From Haemaphysalis longicornis (lineage: Eukaryota > Arthropoda > Arachnida > Ixodida > Ixodidae), in NCBI GenBank assembly GCA_013339765.2, contig CM023449.1, forward strand, positions 226,917,712 to 226,981,711: DNA of 64,000 bases, in the 5' to 3' direction. Of the stretch, positions 1-11,011 are shown in pieces. The notes beneath the pieces were generated by a model. That model did no database searches. It worked only from the letters and a program-made list of their open reading frames with translations, and was not told where the DNA came from. Made by a program: the position numbers and the translations under genes. The stretch's first letter is position 1; each line of letters opens with the position of its first letter.

Positions 1-110
1 CACGCAGTTTCTCGGGCCCGGGCCGGGCTCGGGCTTGAACCGAAATTTGTTCGGGCCGTGTCGGCCCTAGCTGGCCCGGGCAGACCCTCTGGCTCGGCGA
101 TCCTGTGCCG
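1..110. repeat. GC-rich CCCGGGCC-type repeat, left part
   Basis: Dense runs of cgggcccgggccgggctcgg, repeated in related form at 1441-1560. The window opens inside this repeat, so its left end is not visible. No coding potential is recognised. It may be the subterminal part of a DNA transposon whose other end is near 1560. Confidence 0.5.
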
Positions 111-177
111 CGAATTCTAAATTCTTGACAACAAAAAGTTTTCTAGTTGATCTCTCAGATTAAGTGAAAACAAAAAA

Positions 178-643
178 ATTACGCCCACCTCCCCTCGCGG
201 GAACCCTGGTGTGATGCGACGCTGAAGTGGGTTCCGTTGGGTGTTTCCGTTGGGTCGATTAGTCGAATTGCGTGAAGCGCGTAGTGAACGTGAATTGCGT
301 TTCAATCACATCATTGGGTTCCACGCGAGGGGATGCGGGCGTAATTTTGAGAATAACGAGAGACGTTGTTGTTGTTGTCGTTTAGACGGATATGCGCAGT
401 ACCCGAAGGAGAGGAGACCGCGGAGAGAGAGAGTATTGCACATGCGTAGAGCGCGCAGCGCCGCCCACCGGCGGAGTGAGAGTGCGCTGCGCCAAGCGCC
501 CGCAGATGTTGGGCGAGAGTGTTCGCTATCGGAGAGAGGAGAGGGGGTGAGCGGAGGAGAGACGCAGCTGTGCGGACGCGGACGACGATGACGGACGCAG
601 GACAGGGCCGCCGGCAAGAGATGCTCCTCTCAGCGTCGCATCT
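178..643. mobile_element. Short interspersed element, A-run target, copy 1
   Basis: This 466-bp segment matches 63130-63504 at both ends. It begins attac-cccacct with a small hairpin (ctcccctcgcgggaacc region), has a gatgcgacgct motif near 212-225 whose reverse complement recurs at 630-643, and ends gtcgcatct. It sits between A runs (172-177 and 644-649), as copy 2 sits between AAAA repeats. The boundaries here are set by copy 2, which interrupts a reverse transcriptase frame. No protein function is recognised in the short open frames inside it. The superfamily is unknown. Confidence 0.6.
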
Positions 644-1440
644 AAAAAAGCGAAAGGCCAATTCACTACGGCGACATTAAAAGACGTTATAAAAAGGCTA
701 TTGCGCTTAGAAAGCCTCCACATCAATAAAAAAATGTTTTGGCCCCATCAGCATAAGTGGGAGAAAACGGGCCAGAAAACATGGGCACTCGACCACAGAC
801 TGCAACATGACGGTCTCTTGCCTCTGCTTTTCAAACTAAAACAAAACAGAAAAAAACGTGACCTGGACTTCGCACTGTGTGCAGAGTTTGAAGGACCCAT
901 TTTCGAAGCAAAGCCCAGAATTTTTCGGTTAAGAATAATTTTAAAACCATGATTAAAGGCAAGAAAGAACAGAAGTGCAGATGAAATAATGCAGCCAAGT
1001 TAACTAGAGGAAAAAACAAAAAAGAAGTGCTCAAACCTGACGCATCGTCTGCTCAAAAACCAAAGGCGCAATATCTGTTGAAGAATTGACACACTAAAAA
1101 TTATCCTTTTGCTCTAAATCATTTAAGGTATCCTCGGTGTGCCTTGATTTCGAAGACTGGCAAATGAAGTGACAAATGAAGTTAAACAACTACCGTAAAT
1201 ACAGCTTGTAAGTGAGAATATTTGTGTTGTACAAAGTTCAGTTCAACTTTAAATAAAAATTAAATCCAAAGTAGCGTATTGGCTTTTTGCGCGTAACAGA
1301 AAACTTCTTCGAGTTTATGTTTATAATGTGTCGATGCGAGCTAGTTGGTACTTCATCATGTAAACAGAATATGCGCCAGGCGCCACTGGAGGAAGGAAAA
1401 CTGACAGGAAAGGGGGGCCTTTTTCATTTTGTTGAATTCT
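644..1440. other. AT-rich non-coding interval
   Basis: No gene, RNA gene or repeat structure is supported here. It may belong to the interior of the GC-rich element that flanks it on both sides. Confidence 0.4.
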
Positions 1441-1560
1441 GTCGCGTTCGGGCCGGGCTCGGGCTTATATTTTAAAAATTTGCCGGGCCCGGGCCGGGCC
1501 CGGGCCGAGTCTCTGTCGGGCCGGGTCGGGCTAGAAATTGCGGCCCGTGCAGTGCTCTAG
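1441..1560. repeat. GC-rich CCCGGGCC-type repeat, right part
   Basis: Contains cgggcccgggccgggcccgg and finishes with cccgtgcagtgctctag near 1559. Read on the minus strand this starts ctagagcactgcacgggc, a plausible hAT-type terminus (inference only). The matching left terminus would lie outside the window. Confidence 0.4.
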
Positions 1561-2190
1561 TGTGAACCAAAACCGCCAAAACCCCACATTCTCGCCACCT
1601 TAACGAAAAGGGGGGGGGGGGGGGTCACAGGTAAGGTATGAAAGGGTATTAAGGGGTATGAAAGGGTATATTTGAGAGAGAGGGGTAGAGAAAAAGAGTT
1701 GAATTTGTATTTAAAAAAATATGCAAATGACGTGGTAGGCCGGGGCTCGCCTTTTTTCTGAAGCCACTGTGAAGGCAGAGTGCATATACATTAATTGACA
1801 AATTTACTTAAGTAAAAAGAAAAGGAAGAAAGCATATGGACACATCGGGCGTAGTGTAGTACGGAAAATACTCGTACAGAAACAAAAAAAAAAAAAAGCC
1901 ATTTGTAGGATTACGCATGCATATAAGATAGAGCTTACGAGCACCAATAAAACACTCCAAACCTTAAAACAAATATTACGTTGTACTCTCACGATTGTGA
2001 TGATGTTTGAGAAAAACATAAACTTCAGATAAGCCAGAACAACTCAAGATGCAATGCAACGTCATACCACAAGGCACATCTTTTTTACGGTGCTTCGACT
2101 GTCCCATTGGGGAGAGCATATTTTCGGCACCGTTAGAACGTCTTGCATCATAATGTCACCTGACAGCACCTGGTGATGCCCCTTGCCCAC
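1561..2190. other. Low-complexity, non-coding interval with G run
   Basis: Includes a long run of G at about 1611-1624, followed by short GGTATGAAAGG-like repeats to about 1670. Nothing else is recognisable. Confidence 0.4.
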
Positions 2191-2710
2191 TGAACACAAA
2201 ACATCTTATAGATGTCTACCATGGTCTTGCAAGGTTTTAGACATCTTGCGCTATGCGAGTTAGATATGAGACGTCTATTTTTTATGTCTCAAGATGTATT
2301 AAGAGAGATATCTACAGGACACCTGTGCAAGACTTCAGACGTCTTGAGCTCCGTGAGATGTTGATAAGTCATCTTTACTAAGATGACTAGAAGACATACG
2401 AACCTCAATGTGTAAAAGACGTTCCCAAGCAGCAGAAATTGCCAAGCCCAAGCACGGCAAATCATCAGTGGCCAATGTGTCCGAGCTTGGTAATACCTCA
2501 GACGCCATTACCCAGCAAGCCACGAAAGTCCATAGGATATCCACAAATGGTCACAATATCCAATGTCATTTCAGGACATTCATGTGATGTCCATACAATG
2601 TTTCACCCAAGATCATCTGCTTGTGGACATCCATGCGATATCACTGCTAGGTGTGTTATTATAACATCATTACACGATATCACTAGGATGTCCACAAATT
2701 TACATTTTTC
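2191..2710. repeat. Palindrome-rich repeat with conserved core, copy 1
   Basis: From about 2200 to 2400 the sequence is full of short palindromes and their halves (agacgtct, agacatct, gatatct). A block at about 2427-2530 (gccaagcccaagcacggc, then tggccaatgtgtccgagc) is the reverse complement of about 6440-6545. From 2540 to 2710 a second vocabulary of ggacatcc, gatgtcc and gatatc halves follows. The arrangement suggests a non-autonomous mobile repeat whose body is built of degenerate palindromes. No known family is recognised. Confidence 0.45.
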
Positions 2711-3389
2711 CTTACACTAAGAATTCGCATTCATAGCACGGTGTACACATAGGGGCCCCAGCCACACAAACTGTGTCTTAGTTCAAATCTCCCCTGATCC
2801 CAGTCTTTCCAGCTTCAAAATATTTTCTGGCCTGTTTCTAACTCATATTTTAAATGAAGAGCGGGTAGTTATTTGATTTGGAATTTGAGCGAAATCTGGT
2901 TTGCCTTTCTGTTTGATTCGCGAATTGGATTCTATATTTTAGGCTGCTTGATTTATGTGGATGAAGAACAAGCGGGACTGTTTATTTTCTCATACAGTTG
3001 TAGGTGAGCACTGGTACGGAGGCTGTAGTACGCAGGACTCTTGTCATCACTGTAAAGTTGTTGTGTGGGGGCGCAGAACCAGGTGTCTGCTGAATGACTT
3101 TTTTTCCAATTCCCTCACTTGAGATTTTCCCTGAACGTGCAAGGTAAATTTTCTTGACCAGAGTGCTAATGCATGTTAATATAGCCACTTCAGGGAGAAC
3201 TCAAGCTATTGATGTTCCACAACAGGACAAGCATATGTACTACAAGAAAAATGTACTTTTGGTGCTTGAGAGAGTCTAGTTTTTTTTTAGTCTTAAGTTG
3301 TGCTTTACATAGTAATTTTAACTTCTTTTTTTAAAGTTAATATATGAAAAAAAAAAATCCCAGGCCATCTAGACTAACGTGAAACTGAG
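2711..3389. other. Non-coding interval
   Basis: AT-rich, with poly-A and poly-T tracts near 3270-3360. Nothing supportable is seen. Confidence 0.4.
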
Positions 3390-3710
3390 GAGGTGCGAAG
3401 CATGCAGCACTTGTATTCTTGGCGCCTTGGCGTTTTTGCCAACGGAGATGAAACCGTTTGGGGGTAGTGGTATACAGCATTGCTGTATAAGTCTCTTGTC
3501 TTTGAAGCACGAAGCTTTCTAGCGCGAGGCGTAAACGAGTGTCCCGGTGTTTTTTTAGTACGTGTTACGTTCCAGCGCGACGCATAAACGAGTTTCCTGA
3601 TGTTTTAATTAGTACCGCGATTACATGAGACGACTTTTATGACGACGACAGGAGACGCCAACAGCCCCAGCCCCTAACAGGGGTTTCGCCCCTAAAAGAG
3701 TGGATACTAC
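3390..3710 (-). repeat. Minisatellite-bearing interspersed repeat, copy 1
   Basis: Reverse complement of much of 39848-40190. It holds two imperfect units of about 58 bp (the gcgaggcgtaaacgagtgtc type) at about 3515-3615. It ends in a hairpin-like cagccccagcccctaacagg followed by gtttcgcccct. Copy 2 carries three such units, so unit number varies. A Helitron-like or MITE-like origin is possible but unproven. Confidence 0.5.
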
Positions 3711-4229
3711 TACTTCTTTTATTTATGGGATATTAAGTCTTGTTTTTTCCTTTCTCCGAAGTTTTAACCTTTGGTTAAAACACAAGTAGCCTGCTACTGG
3801 GGCTGACTAATGGTTTTATAAAAGCTTGAGAGAGAAATGATCGAAATTGAACCTAGGTTATATTGAGCATCGCTAAGTTCTTTATATTTGTGCATGTTGT
3901 GTTGCAAAAGAAGTGATGTTCCAATATGCTAAATTAACTACTACTGCATAAGTTAAAATCGAAGGGGCAGTTTATTTCAGTACCGTTTTATTGCGTTCAA
4001 ACAATGTGTTTTCTATTTTAGCAATCAAACGAGGCTTCTTTGCACAGCATTGTTGTCATGCAAGAAAGCCACGAAGGCAGATCTTTGAAAGCGTGAAACT
4101 TGGCGCTACTAAGTGACGTCACCAAGGTCACCAAAGAAAAAGTTCCTGCATCTTTGCAGCCGCCCCATTCCATAGGGGTGATTTCCCGTGCAAGCCGGGT
4201 GAACTTCCCAAGCATTGTAGTACCACATG
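3711..4229. other. Non-coding interval
   Basis: AT-rich to about 4090, then a cagccgccccattccatagg segment that leads into the tRNA-like tandem array. No gene is supported. Confidence 0.4.
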
Positions 4230-5165
4230 AGGGCCGAGCGCGGGGAGTCGCTTGTACCTATTCTACCGGTAGGTGCCCGGTGCCACCAAGGCACACGAAT
4301 GCACATAGTGCCTTCCGCAGTCACAGTGGACGCTCAACTTGTAACCACTTGTGGAAGGACATGCCGCCAGAGTCTTTCACCCCCAGCAATATGTGGCATG
4401 GAGTCCGGGGGGACCCCGTCAAATGGAGGGTCAGGGGTCCCTTTGCAAGGGTAAAGGCAGCTTTCCAGACGTGAACTCCCCTCTCAAGGGACCGCACTCG
4501 ACGAGGGACGCCTGTATCTATTAAAGAAACCGGTGGGTGCCCGACGGTACGTGGATTTGAACCCGGTACCTCCCGCATACAAAAATTACGACCCCTTCCA
4601 CCGGGGCATTTCACGGCAAAGTCGGGTAACTTCCCAAGCATGAAATCCCCTGTGCGGGGGGTGCTTGTATCAATTTTTACTTGTTGGGGCCCAGCGGTAC
4701 CGAAATACCTCCCACATTCTCGTACCCCATGGTACAAACCGACCTGGTGGAATGGTTTCCAGTACACGGGATCCCCCCTACGGCAGGTGCCTGTCCCAAT
4801 TTTTATTCTGGTGGGTGACCAGCGGCTCCAGACAAGCCTACCATGTCTGCCACAGTGGTGGTGTGTGTCCAAGCCCTTCATCCCCTGCTGAGACAGGGGG
4901 CGCTTGTACCCTTTGAACTGGTGGGTGCCCAGCAGTCCCAGACCCCACCCGAAGGGGTTCGAAGGACCTACCACATGGCCTCCCATGGCATGCTTGTGGT
5001 CAAGCTCCCAGCGCTTGTTCCACCGTCGAGACGAGTTACGCTACGGGGACGCTTGTATACCCTTTAAAGAAACCGGTGGATATCCGGCAGCCCATGATTC
5101 TAACCTGGTACCTCCTGCTTACGATACGAGTGTTTTACCACTCGACCATCGCTGTCACAATGTCA
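4230..5165 (-). repeat. Tandem array of degenerate tRNA-like units
   Basis: About six diverged units of roughly 110-250 bp are recognisable by a repeating gcttgtaccctttnaa, ggtgggtgcccagcggt and ggtacctccc order, near 4245, 4505, 4665, 4800, 4905 and 5050. On the minus strand the best units look like tRNA genes: 5080-5160 has tggtcgagtgg (A-box-like), a tRNA-like stem region and ggttagaatc (B-box-like). 4549-4565 gives ccgggttcaaatcc, a good B box. They are too degenerate to be called tRNA genes. A long open frame across the minus strand (4321-4986) is a by-product of the GC-rich repeats. Confidence 0.55.
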
Positions 5166-6289
5166 CGTAACGCCACTAAGTGACGTCAATGTGCCATTGC
5201 GACATCAAAGATTCAAACGGTGCCGAAAACGCTCTCCCAGCTACAGGTTGACTGGCAATGTCTTGCGAGAAACATGTGAAAGTTTATGCGTTTCCAACCC
5301 ATTGTGTAGTGCGTTGCCTTGTAGTCTCAGACTCCACGTTGTTAGAAAACAAAAACATTGCAGTAATAAAACGTTGACGGCACGACATTTCTGTCTGTCG
5401 CAATTAATCGCTTGTGTGACTACGTACGGTAGGCACAACAAGACTTCAAGCAACCACTGGCATGTTGCTTTGTCTCCAAAACTTTTTTATTACCTTGTGC
5501 GACTGCCATAGTGAGAAGCCTATTTTCGGTGAAATTCCGGGCTGTTTTCTCAAGAACGAGCCAAGTAACTGCTATCGCAAAGGACGGTATTGAAAAATAA
5601 ATAGCAGTAAGTGCACTATGTACGTTTTATATTTAAGTGCGAGTACTGTTAACAAGCTAAAAGTTTGGGCTGAATATTTTCCCACGTGCATGCGTTAAGA
5701 ATGGTGATAGGTGCTGTATTTAGGAAGCAGCGTGCATTTACCATTATAGCGAACAACTTTTTTTTGCGTTTATTACAGTTGCTACAACGTAAAGGTGTTT
5801 CCTGTAGACAAGTGGTGGATGCAGCAGAGAGAACTAGTCTTCCAAGCTGAACTATTCTACAATATTGTTGTTGAACTACATGGTGTGAATGCTTGTTTTG
5901 TAGGCATCTCATGCAGCTAGATGAAACATGGATTGGTGCGCGCTTCAGGAGCTTTTTCATTTTGTGTCTACTATTGTCTTTGTGTTTTGCTTTCGTTTTT
6001 AAGTTTTGAACAACCTTACTTCGTATTTTTTCCACTGTTAAGGCAGGTTTGTTGTTGTAAATTTGATGAGCATAATAAAAAAGTAAGCAAAGAGATCTGC
6101 TGCGTTATGTTGCTCAATTGTTTTTGGGAAGTCACGTAATTGCTTCCCCAGGTTGATGCAGTTCGTTTATTGTGCCTTGCGGCTTGACTTCTGTTTTGTA
6201 CAGGTCACTGTACAGACAATTATTTAATGGGTGCGCATTAAACTATTTTCTGTATAATGGCACATATAAAGCAAAATCGGGCCTCGAGG
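5166..6289. other. Non-coding interval
   Basis: No exon, RNA gene or repeat structure is supported. Confidence 0.35.
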
Positions 6290-6545
6290 CAACTCATAGA
6301 ATAGGCATATTGGCCACAAGGACTGGCCAGAAAGCCAGAAATGTGCATGAACGTAGCATAGAGACCATGCATAGGCCATATCACGGGAATATGTCCAATA
6401 TTGGCCTTCCAGAGCTTGGCCAATTGCTGACTCGTCACCTTTACCAAATACCAGCCAATAATGGCAGCCAAGGTATAGCCAAGCTCGGACACACTGGCCA
6501 TTGATGATTTGCCATACTTGGGCTTGGCACTTTTTGCTGCTTGGG
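6290..6545. repeat. Palindrome-rich repeat with conserved core, copy 2
   Basis: Its body at 6300-6440 is dominated by tggcca and ttggcc palindromes rather than the gacgtc and gatatcc motifs of copy 1. The core at about 6440-6545 is the reverse complement of 2427-2530. The pair therefore shares the core while the palindromic body differs. Confidence 0.45.
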
Positions 6546-7650
6546 TTCATCCTTCACTGATGCCAGCAACCTGCTTTCCTGGGCTTAACCAGTAGGCTAA
6601 ATGCTGCAAGCTACATGTTCTTAATTAACTTATTCGCACTTAAGCAGACTGTTCTGGAGCCTAACATGAAAAACCACGATTTACTTTTCACAAGTGCACC
6701 AGATAAAAGTGTGCGCAATGGCAGCCTCATAAGGAATCAGCAGAGACAAAGCTGCTGCCTACATGTCCAATGAACTGAAAAGGTTAATTATTTAATCATT
6801 TTAAGTAAATAAACCTACCAAAGGTGATGTAAATTATTCTAGGTCCTATTTGTGGCCCCATTGTTGTGTTTAATATGCGTAATTAAATATTTGACAGTGC
6901 AGCAAACACCTGGTGCCCTCAACTTCTATGTAATTGAACATAGCAACCCCACCAACTATCCCAATGGCGTATTCCAATTAGTTTGCGGCGCGTTTTTGTG
7001 CTATGTCAGCCGTCAAAGATTTTTACTTTTTCATTTTGTTTTGTTTGCTATTTACTTTTTAGTACAAAAGCATTATTTAGTGCAATAAGTAAAAAATCCA
7101 GCGTAGTAGTGGGCAAGGGATGGCTTACAACATGCCTGAAGGACATGTCCCACAAAAAAGAAAAAAAAAAAGCCTAGAGAACCTAAAAAAAGTACAGGTG
7201 AAATGATGCCCAGACTGGTGCTAAATTTCTCGGGGAAGTTTTCACACACAAAGGACAGTAATCGAGTGAAAACACGAACACAGAGTGTCCTAGAATGCGA
7301 GAGGAAATTAGGTTTTAGAGATGTGCACTGAGGCCTATCGTTTGGGCATGTTAATCACAGAAGTTCGCAATTAAGGAGATAATCCGAGTGTGCTTCTGCA
7401 AAATATCTGCTATGCTGGTACGAAATAGTAGCACCATTCACTGAAACCTGCAAACATATGGCACTGTAACAACAAATGGTGCGCAAGCAGTGCAAACACA
7501 GGAAAATAAAAAGGCACAAAGGAAATTAATGATCTGTTCGGCAACCTCACAGTGCTTTCCCCATTCACAACATCCCTAAGCTGTTCTCAGAATTTTGTGT
7601 TTTTTCACGGACAGATACTATGTATGCTGGCAGTCCGTTACGAAAACTTG

Positions 7651-7874
7651 CTGCTAAGGTGTTGTGCAGCTGAGCACAGGATGCGGGTCGATTCCCGGCC
7701 GCGGCAGCCGCTTTTCTGATGTAGGCGAAATGCAAAAAACGCCCGTGTGTTCGAGATTTCAGCTCACGTTAAAGATCCCCAGGTGGTCAAAATTATTCCG
7801 GAGTCCTCCTCCTACGGCACGCCTCATTGCCAGTGTAGCGTCGGTTGCATACAAACTTCATAATCAAACAATCA
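7651..7874 (+). mobile_element. tRNA-derived SINE, 5' truncated
   Basis: Matches the 13705-13943 SINE from the gctgagcac region onward. It has a B-box-like gggtcgattcccgg and the internal ttaaagatccccaggtggtc block, and ends in an aatcaaacaatca tail. The A-box part is missing. The flanks aacttg (left) and aacttg (right) are a probable short target duplication. The paralogous spacers at 19.5 and 38.9 kb lack it, so it was inserted after the spacer duplicated. Confidence 0.75.
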
Positions 7875-9028
7875 TAACTTGACATGTGCCGTCAGAGGCA
7901 CATTATCAATTCGGCAGGTAAAGATGGTATGAGAAAATCAGCCCTTTCTAACACTTTCTTCTGAATTAAAAAAAAGACATGTAAATACGCCAGAAAAAGT
8001 CATGAACTAGCCTTATAAATTCAGAAACTTCATCTTGCGAAGTAGGTTAGACAATGTTTACAGCAAACTTCAGATGTTTCGTTACGCCATACAGCATTAG
8101 AAACACTAGCAGCTGGAAATGGACTAATACGTACAGGGTGCAATTGCTGTAGTTCAAGAGACTTGCAGGATAATTCGTCGATAAAACTTCAAATTTCAAA
8201 CCTATGATTACAAAATAACATTGCTGTCACATCCCCTTCCTCATTGTTATTGAAAAGACATTCCAATGGGTTTACAGCAGTCCCCTTTGAAAAATTCTGA
8301 CAAGCTTAAAGCAGTTATTTTTCAAATAAATGATGGTATTAAGCTGCAGAAGCAATTTCTTTGTGTCCTTCCAAGTGCTTGAAAGCCACGAATTAAAATC
8401 AAGTTGAAACCAGCCCTAGGCTACTGAATGTTTTTCTACCTGGCAGAATGACCAATGCTCTCTTGAAGAATGAGAACAAAACGAAACCCTATTCTTCTCG
8501 AAACCTTCCAAGAAATCAGGATCATGCCAAGGCAAACAAGTAACCAACTGGGGAATTTTTTCTGGCTCCAAGATATGCACTTTTTAAACAGGAGGCTTAA
8601 GATACGCAACAAAGCATAGATAATGCACAAAGTGTATACAAGTAAATGTGTTATGCTCACATGGGCCAGTGTTGTGGCCACTAACTGGAGTCACAAAGAA
8701 CATCACCCAATAAGCATGCGCACATCACTAAGCAAGTTTACATCAGTTCTTCGTGGCTGTTCCCGCCTGACTTTCATGTGCACACTCCCTTCTAAACAAG
8801 AACAAAAAAGTGGTCGAAAGGCTTGCAAATGTTTTGGCGATTGAAGCCTGCTACGTGCTTTGAAGCCAATAACCTGTCAATAAGAGAGATCAAAAACTTC
8901 TCTACACAGGGTTTGCATCTCTTAGTTTTTTGTACCATCGTTTTTCTGGCGCGAATCACTTAGACAGGCAGACGGGTGACATTTCACATCACAGCTTGGC
9001 CACAATCACCCGTGAAGATTTCCTGATG

Positions 9029-9110
9029 TACCATGGTGGTAACACACTCGGCCTCCACTCTGGAGATGCGGGTTCGATGCTCATAGGAACTCAAATGTGT
9101 TTCATATTGA
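9029..9110 (+). repeat. tRNA-like segment in spacer A
   Basis: Contains ccatggtggtaacacactcgg (A-box-like) and gatgcgggttcgatgctc (B-box-like) at about the right distance for a tRNA-derived promoter. It is present once here and as a tandem pair at 41166-41448. It is not a convincing tRNA gene. Confidence 0.4.
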
Positions 9111-9469
9111 CTCAGTACAATATAGTAGCCATTTTCATGGCAGTGTCTCACGGAGGCAGCTAGTACTGGGAGCAACTTTGTCTCCTTTACTTTTCACTTA
9201 TTTCATACCTTTATAACAGTACTAACACTCGCAGCCTGTTAGCTTGTTTGTTGGCAATTCATTGTACAAAGGAGTTTCGTTCTGCATTTTTTTCCCCCAA
9301 AGTTGCAGTGGTTTTCTTGTCCCTCGCGATCGTGTCCATAGAGATGGACAGGAATGTTTGCCTGTTGCTTGTTACATGTCTGATGACGAATGCCAGCAGC
9401 CAGATATCCAACTTGGAAAGATAGCTTGTGAACAACCATTTTCAAGCGAGGTTCCTATTGGCTGACTTG

Positions 9470-9836
9470 CGCCATCACTGTTCGCCTAACCATGCTTGGA
9501 GATTTCTCCCTCTCTGTTCCTCCTCCCCCACAGCTATCACTCCTCATTCACAGCTGGCACATACGTGAGCACAAGTAGTGCGCCAGGTCAAGCCACAATG
9601 GCATGCGTCATCAGTGTTACCGCGCAGAACCCAGCTTCTTAATTGGGATTTTTCTCTCTCCCCATCCTTGCCTGCAGCTGTCGCTCCTTGGCGCAGCTGG
9701 CGCACTCACGCTATGCGTGGCGCACCTCGCCACGTGGCAGGTGCAATCCAGAGAAGGTGCGTCAGCCAGTTCATTGTCAGCTCCGGCATGGGTAGGCTGC
9801 GCTTGGTTAGCTCCGACGTGTGTTCAGGTAGAGCCT
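9470..9836 (+). other. Conserved exon-like segment ending at a donor-like site, copy 1
   Basis: Relative to the rest of spacer A this block is CpG-richer and well kept among three copies (about 20540-20850 and 41760-42053). All copies finish with gttcag-gta[g/a]agc, which resembles a 5' splice donor on the plus strand. No conserved protein frame runs through the three copies, so if it is an exon it is probably untranslated. It could equally be a promoter. Confidence 0.3.
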
Positions 9837-9857
9837 ATTTTATTGTCCGCTATATAT

Positions 9858-10055
9858 TGTTATGAGATGGATTTATTTACAGTGAGGTCGGACGGTGTAG
9901 GACGAGCGCAGATGGTAGAGCGGTCCGTGAATGATGGTGCCAAGCCGGAGTGCCACCTCGTTCTCCTCTTCTTCCAATCAGCTTGCTCAGATGGTTGACC
10001 GTTGAAATGTCATAAACGCATCCGCGAATATACGGCACTGATGGTGTGCGTAACA
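9858..10055 (-). repeat. 3' LTR of Ty3/Gypsy element
   Basis: 198 bp, starting tgttatgag and ending gcgtaaca on the plus strand. It is preceded, in the element's direction, by a polypurine tract at 10056-10063 (plus strand tttccccc). Confidence 0.92.
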
Positions 10056-10089
10056 TTTCCCCCGTCGCAGACGAAGCCCCCAGGGCGAG

Positions 10090-10869
10090 TCAGCTTGTGG
10101 AGCGTTCTTCACAGCGTTTGAGCCGGGCAACATGGACTACTTGCGTTCTTTTGCTCTGTCCACCAGTCGAAGTCAATCGCGAGACGACGTATGTGACATC
10201 GCTGAGACGTTGTAGCACAACAAACGGACCCACGTAATGAGGCAGGAACTTCTCACACAAGCCGCGCTTACGCAGTGGTGTCCAAAGCCACACTAAATCA
10301 CCCGGTGTGTATGTTACATCACGCCGACGACTGTCGTAACGCTGCTTAGAGCGCTTCTGGGAGGCCAGGATTCGCAGGCGGGCAAGCCGACGTGCTTCTT
10401 CGGCAAGGCAGAGCGTCCTAGCTAAGGAAGGATCGTCATGGTTGAAGAAAGGGAAAATCGTGTCGAGATAGCTACCGGGCTGCCGGGAATAAAGGACGAA
10501 GAAGGGGCTGTAGCCGGTTGTTTCGTGCTTCCCAGTGTTGTACGCATATGTGATAAATGGTAGCAGATCGTCCCAGTTCTTGTGGTCCGAGCTGACATAC
10601 ATAGATAACATGCTCGCTAACGTGCGGTTGGTACGTTCCGTCAGTCCATTTGTTTGAGGGTGGTACGGCGTAGCATGGCGAAATTGGACGGAACAAAGGC
10701 GAAGCAACTCTTCAACGACATTTGCAGTAAACTGACGTCCACGGTCACTGATTATGACTTGGGGTGGTCCATGGCGTAACAAAATGTAGCGAAGCAAAAA
10801 GACGGCGATCTCTGTAGCAGTGGCAGACTGTAGAGCAGCCGTCTCAGCATAGCGGGAGAGGTAATCCAC
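10090..10869 (-). pseudogene. Integrase, C-terminal part (Ty3/Gypsy pol remnant)
   Basis: This frame encodes the catalytic core and C-terminal region of a Ty3/Gypsy integrase, which joins element cDNA to host DNA in the nucleus. Core landmarks are the first Asp in DYLSRYAE at its start, the second Asp in ISDRGRQFTA, the catalytic Glu in ERTNRTLASM, and a GPFVVLQR (GPY/F-like) motif near the end. The zinc-binding HHCC region, RNase H, reverse transcriptase and protease that should precede it are absent. The frame meets the gag side across a deletion between about 10870 and 11010. The first residue is not a convincing start, so this is a fragment. The C-terminal part runs to a stop just before the polypurine tract. 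Confidence 0.88.
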
Positions 10870-11011
10870 ACATACAATGATCCAGCAATGTCCATGCGAT
10901 GAGCTGTCGTGAAGTGGGTGGGGTCAAGCTGCGGTCAGAAGCCGGTGAATCGCGGCGCGGTGGTGCGTCGGAGAACAAAGCTGTTGGCAGGCGAGTGTCG
11001 TAGCGGGCATT

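Larger units (their letters stand above)
6520..9836. repeat. Spacer A, copy 1 of the duplicated intercassette DNA
   Basis: Collinear with 18360-20870 and 37640-42060. All share, in order, a block with cttaagcagactgttctgga, a block with aattaaatatttgacagt, a block with cgaaatagt-agcaccattcac, and a final block ending ttcag-gta. This copy contains a SINE at about 7651-7874 that is absent from the other copies. It is cut off at its right by the Ty3/Gypsy element. No zinc-finger cassette is visible beside it. No coding content is supported. Confidence 0.75.

Noticed and set aside
1611..1624. Long G run
   Set aside because: A simple homopolymer, as at 23642-23656 and 53279-53290. No function is inferred.
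4321..4986. Open frame of 221 codons on the minus strand
   Set aside because: It runs through the tRNA-like tandem repeats, with no domain and no conserved frame between units.
9029..9110. Possible tRNA gene in spacer A
   Set aside because: A-box-like and B-box-like parts are present, but I could not form a convincing acceptor stem.
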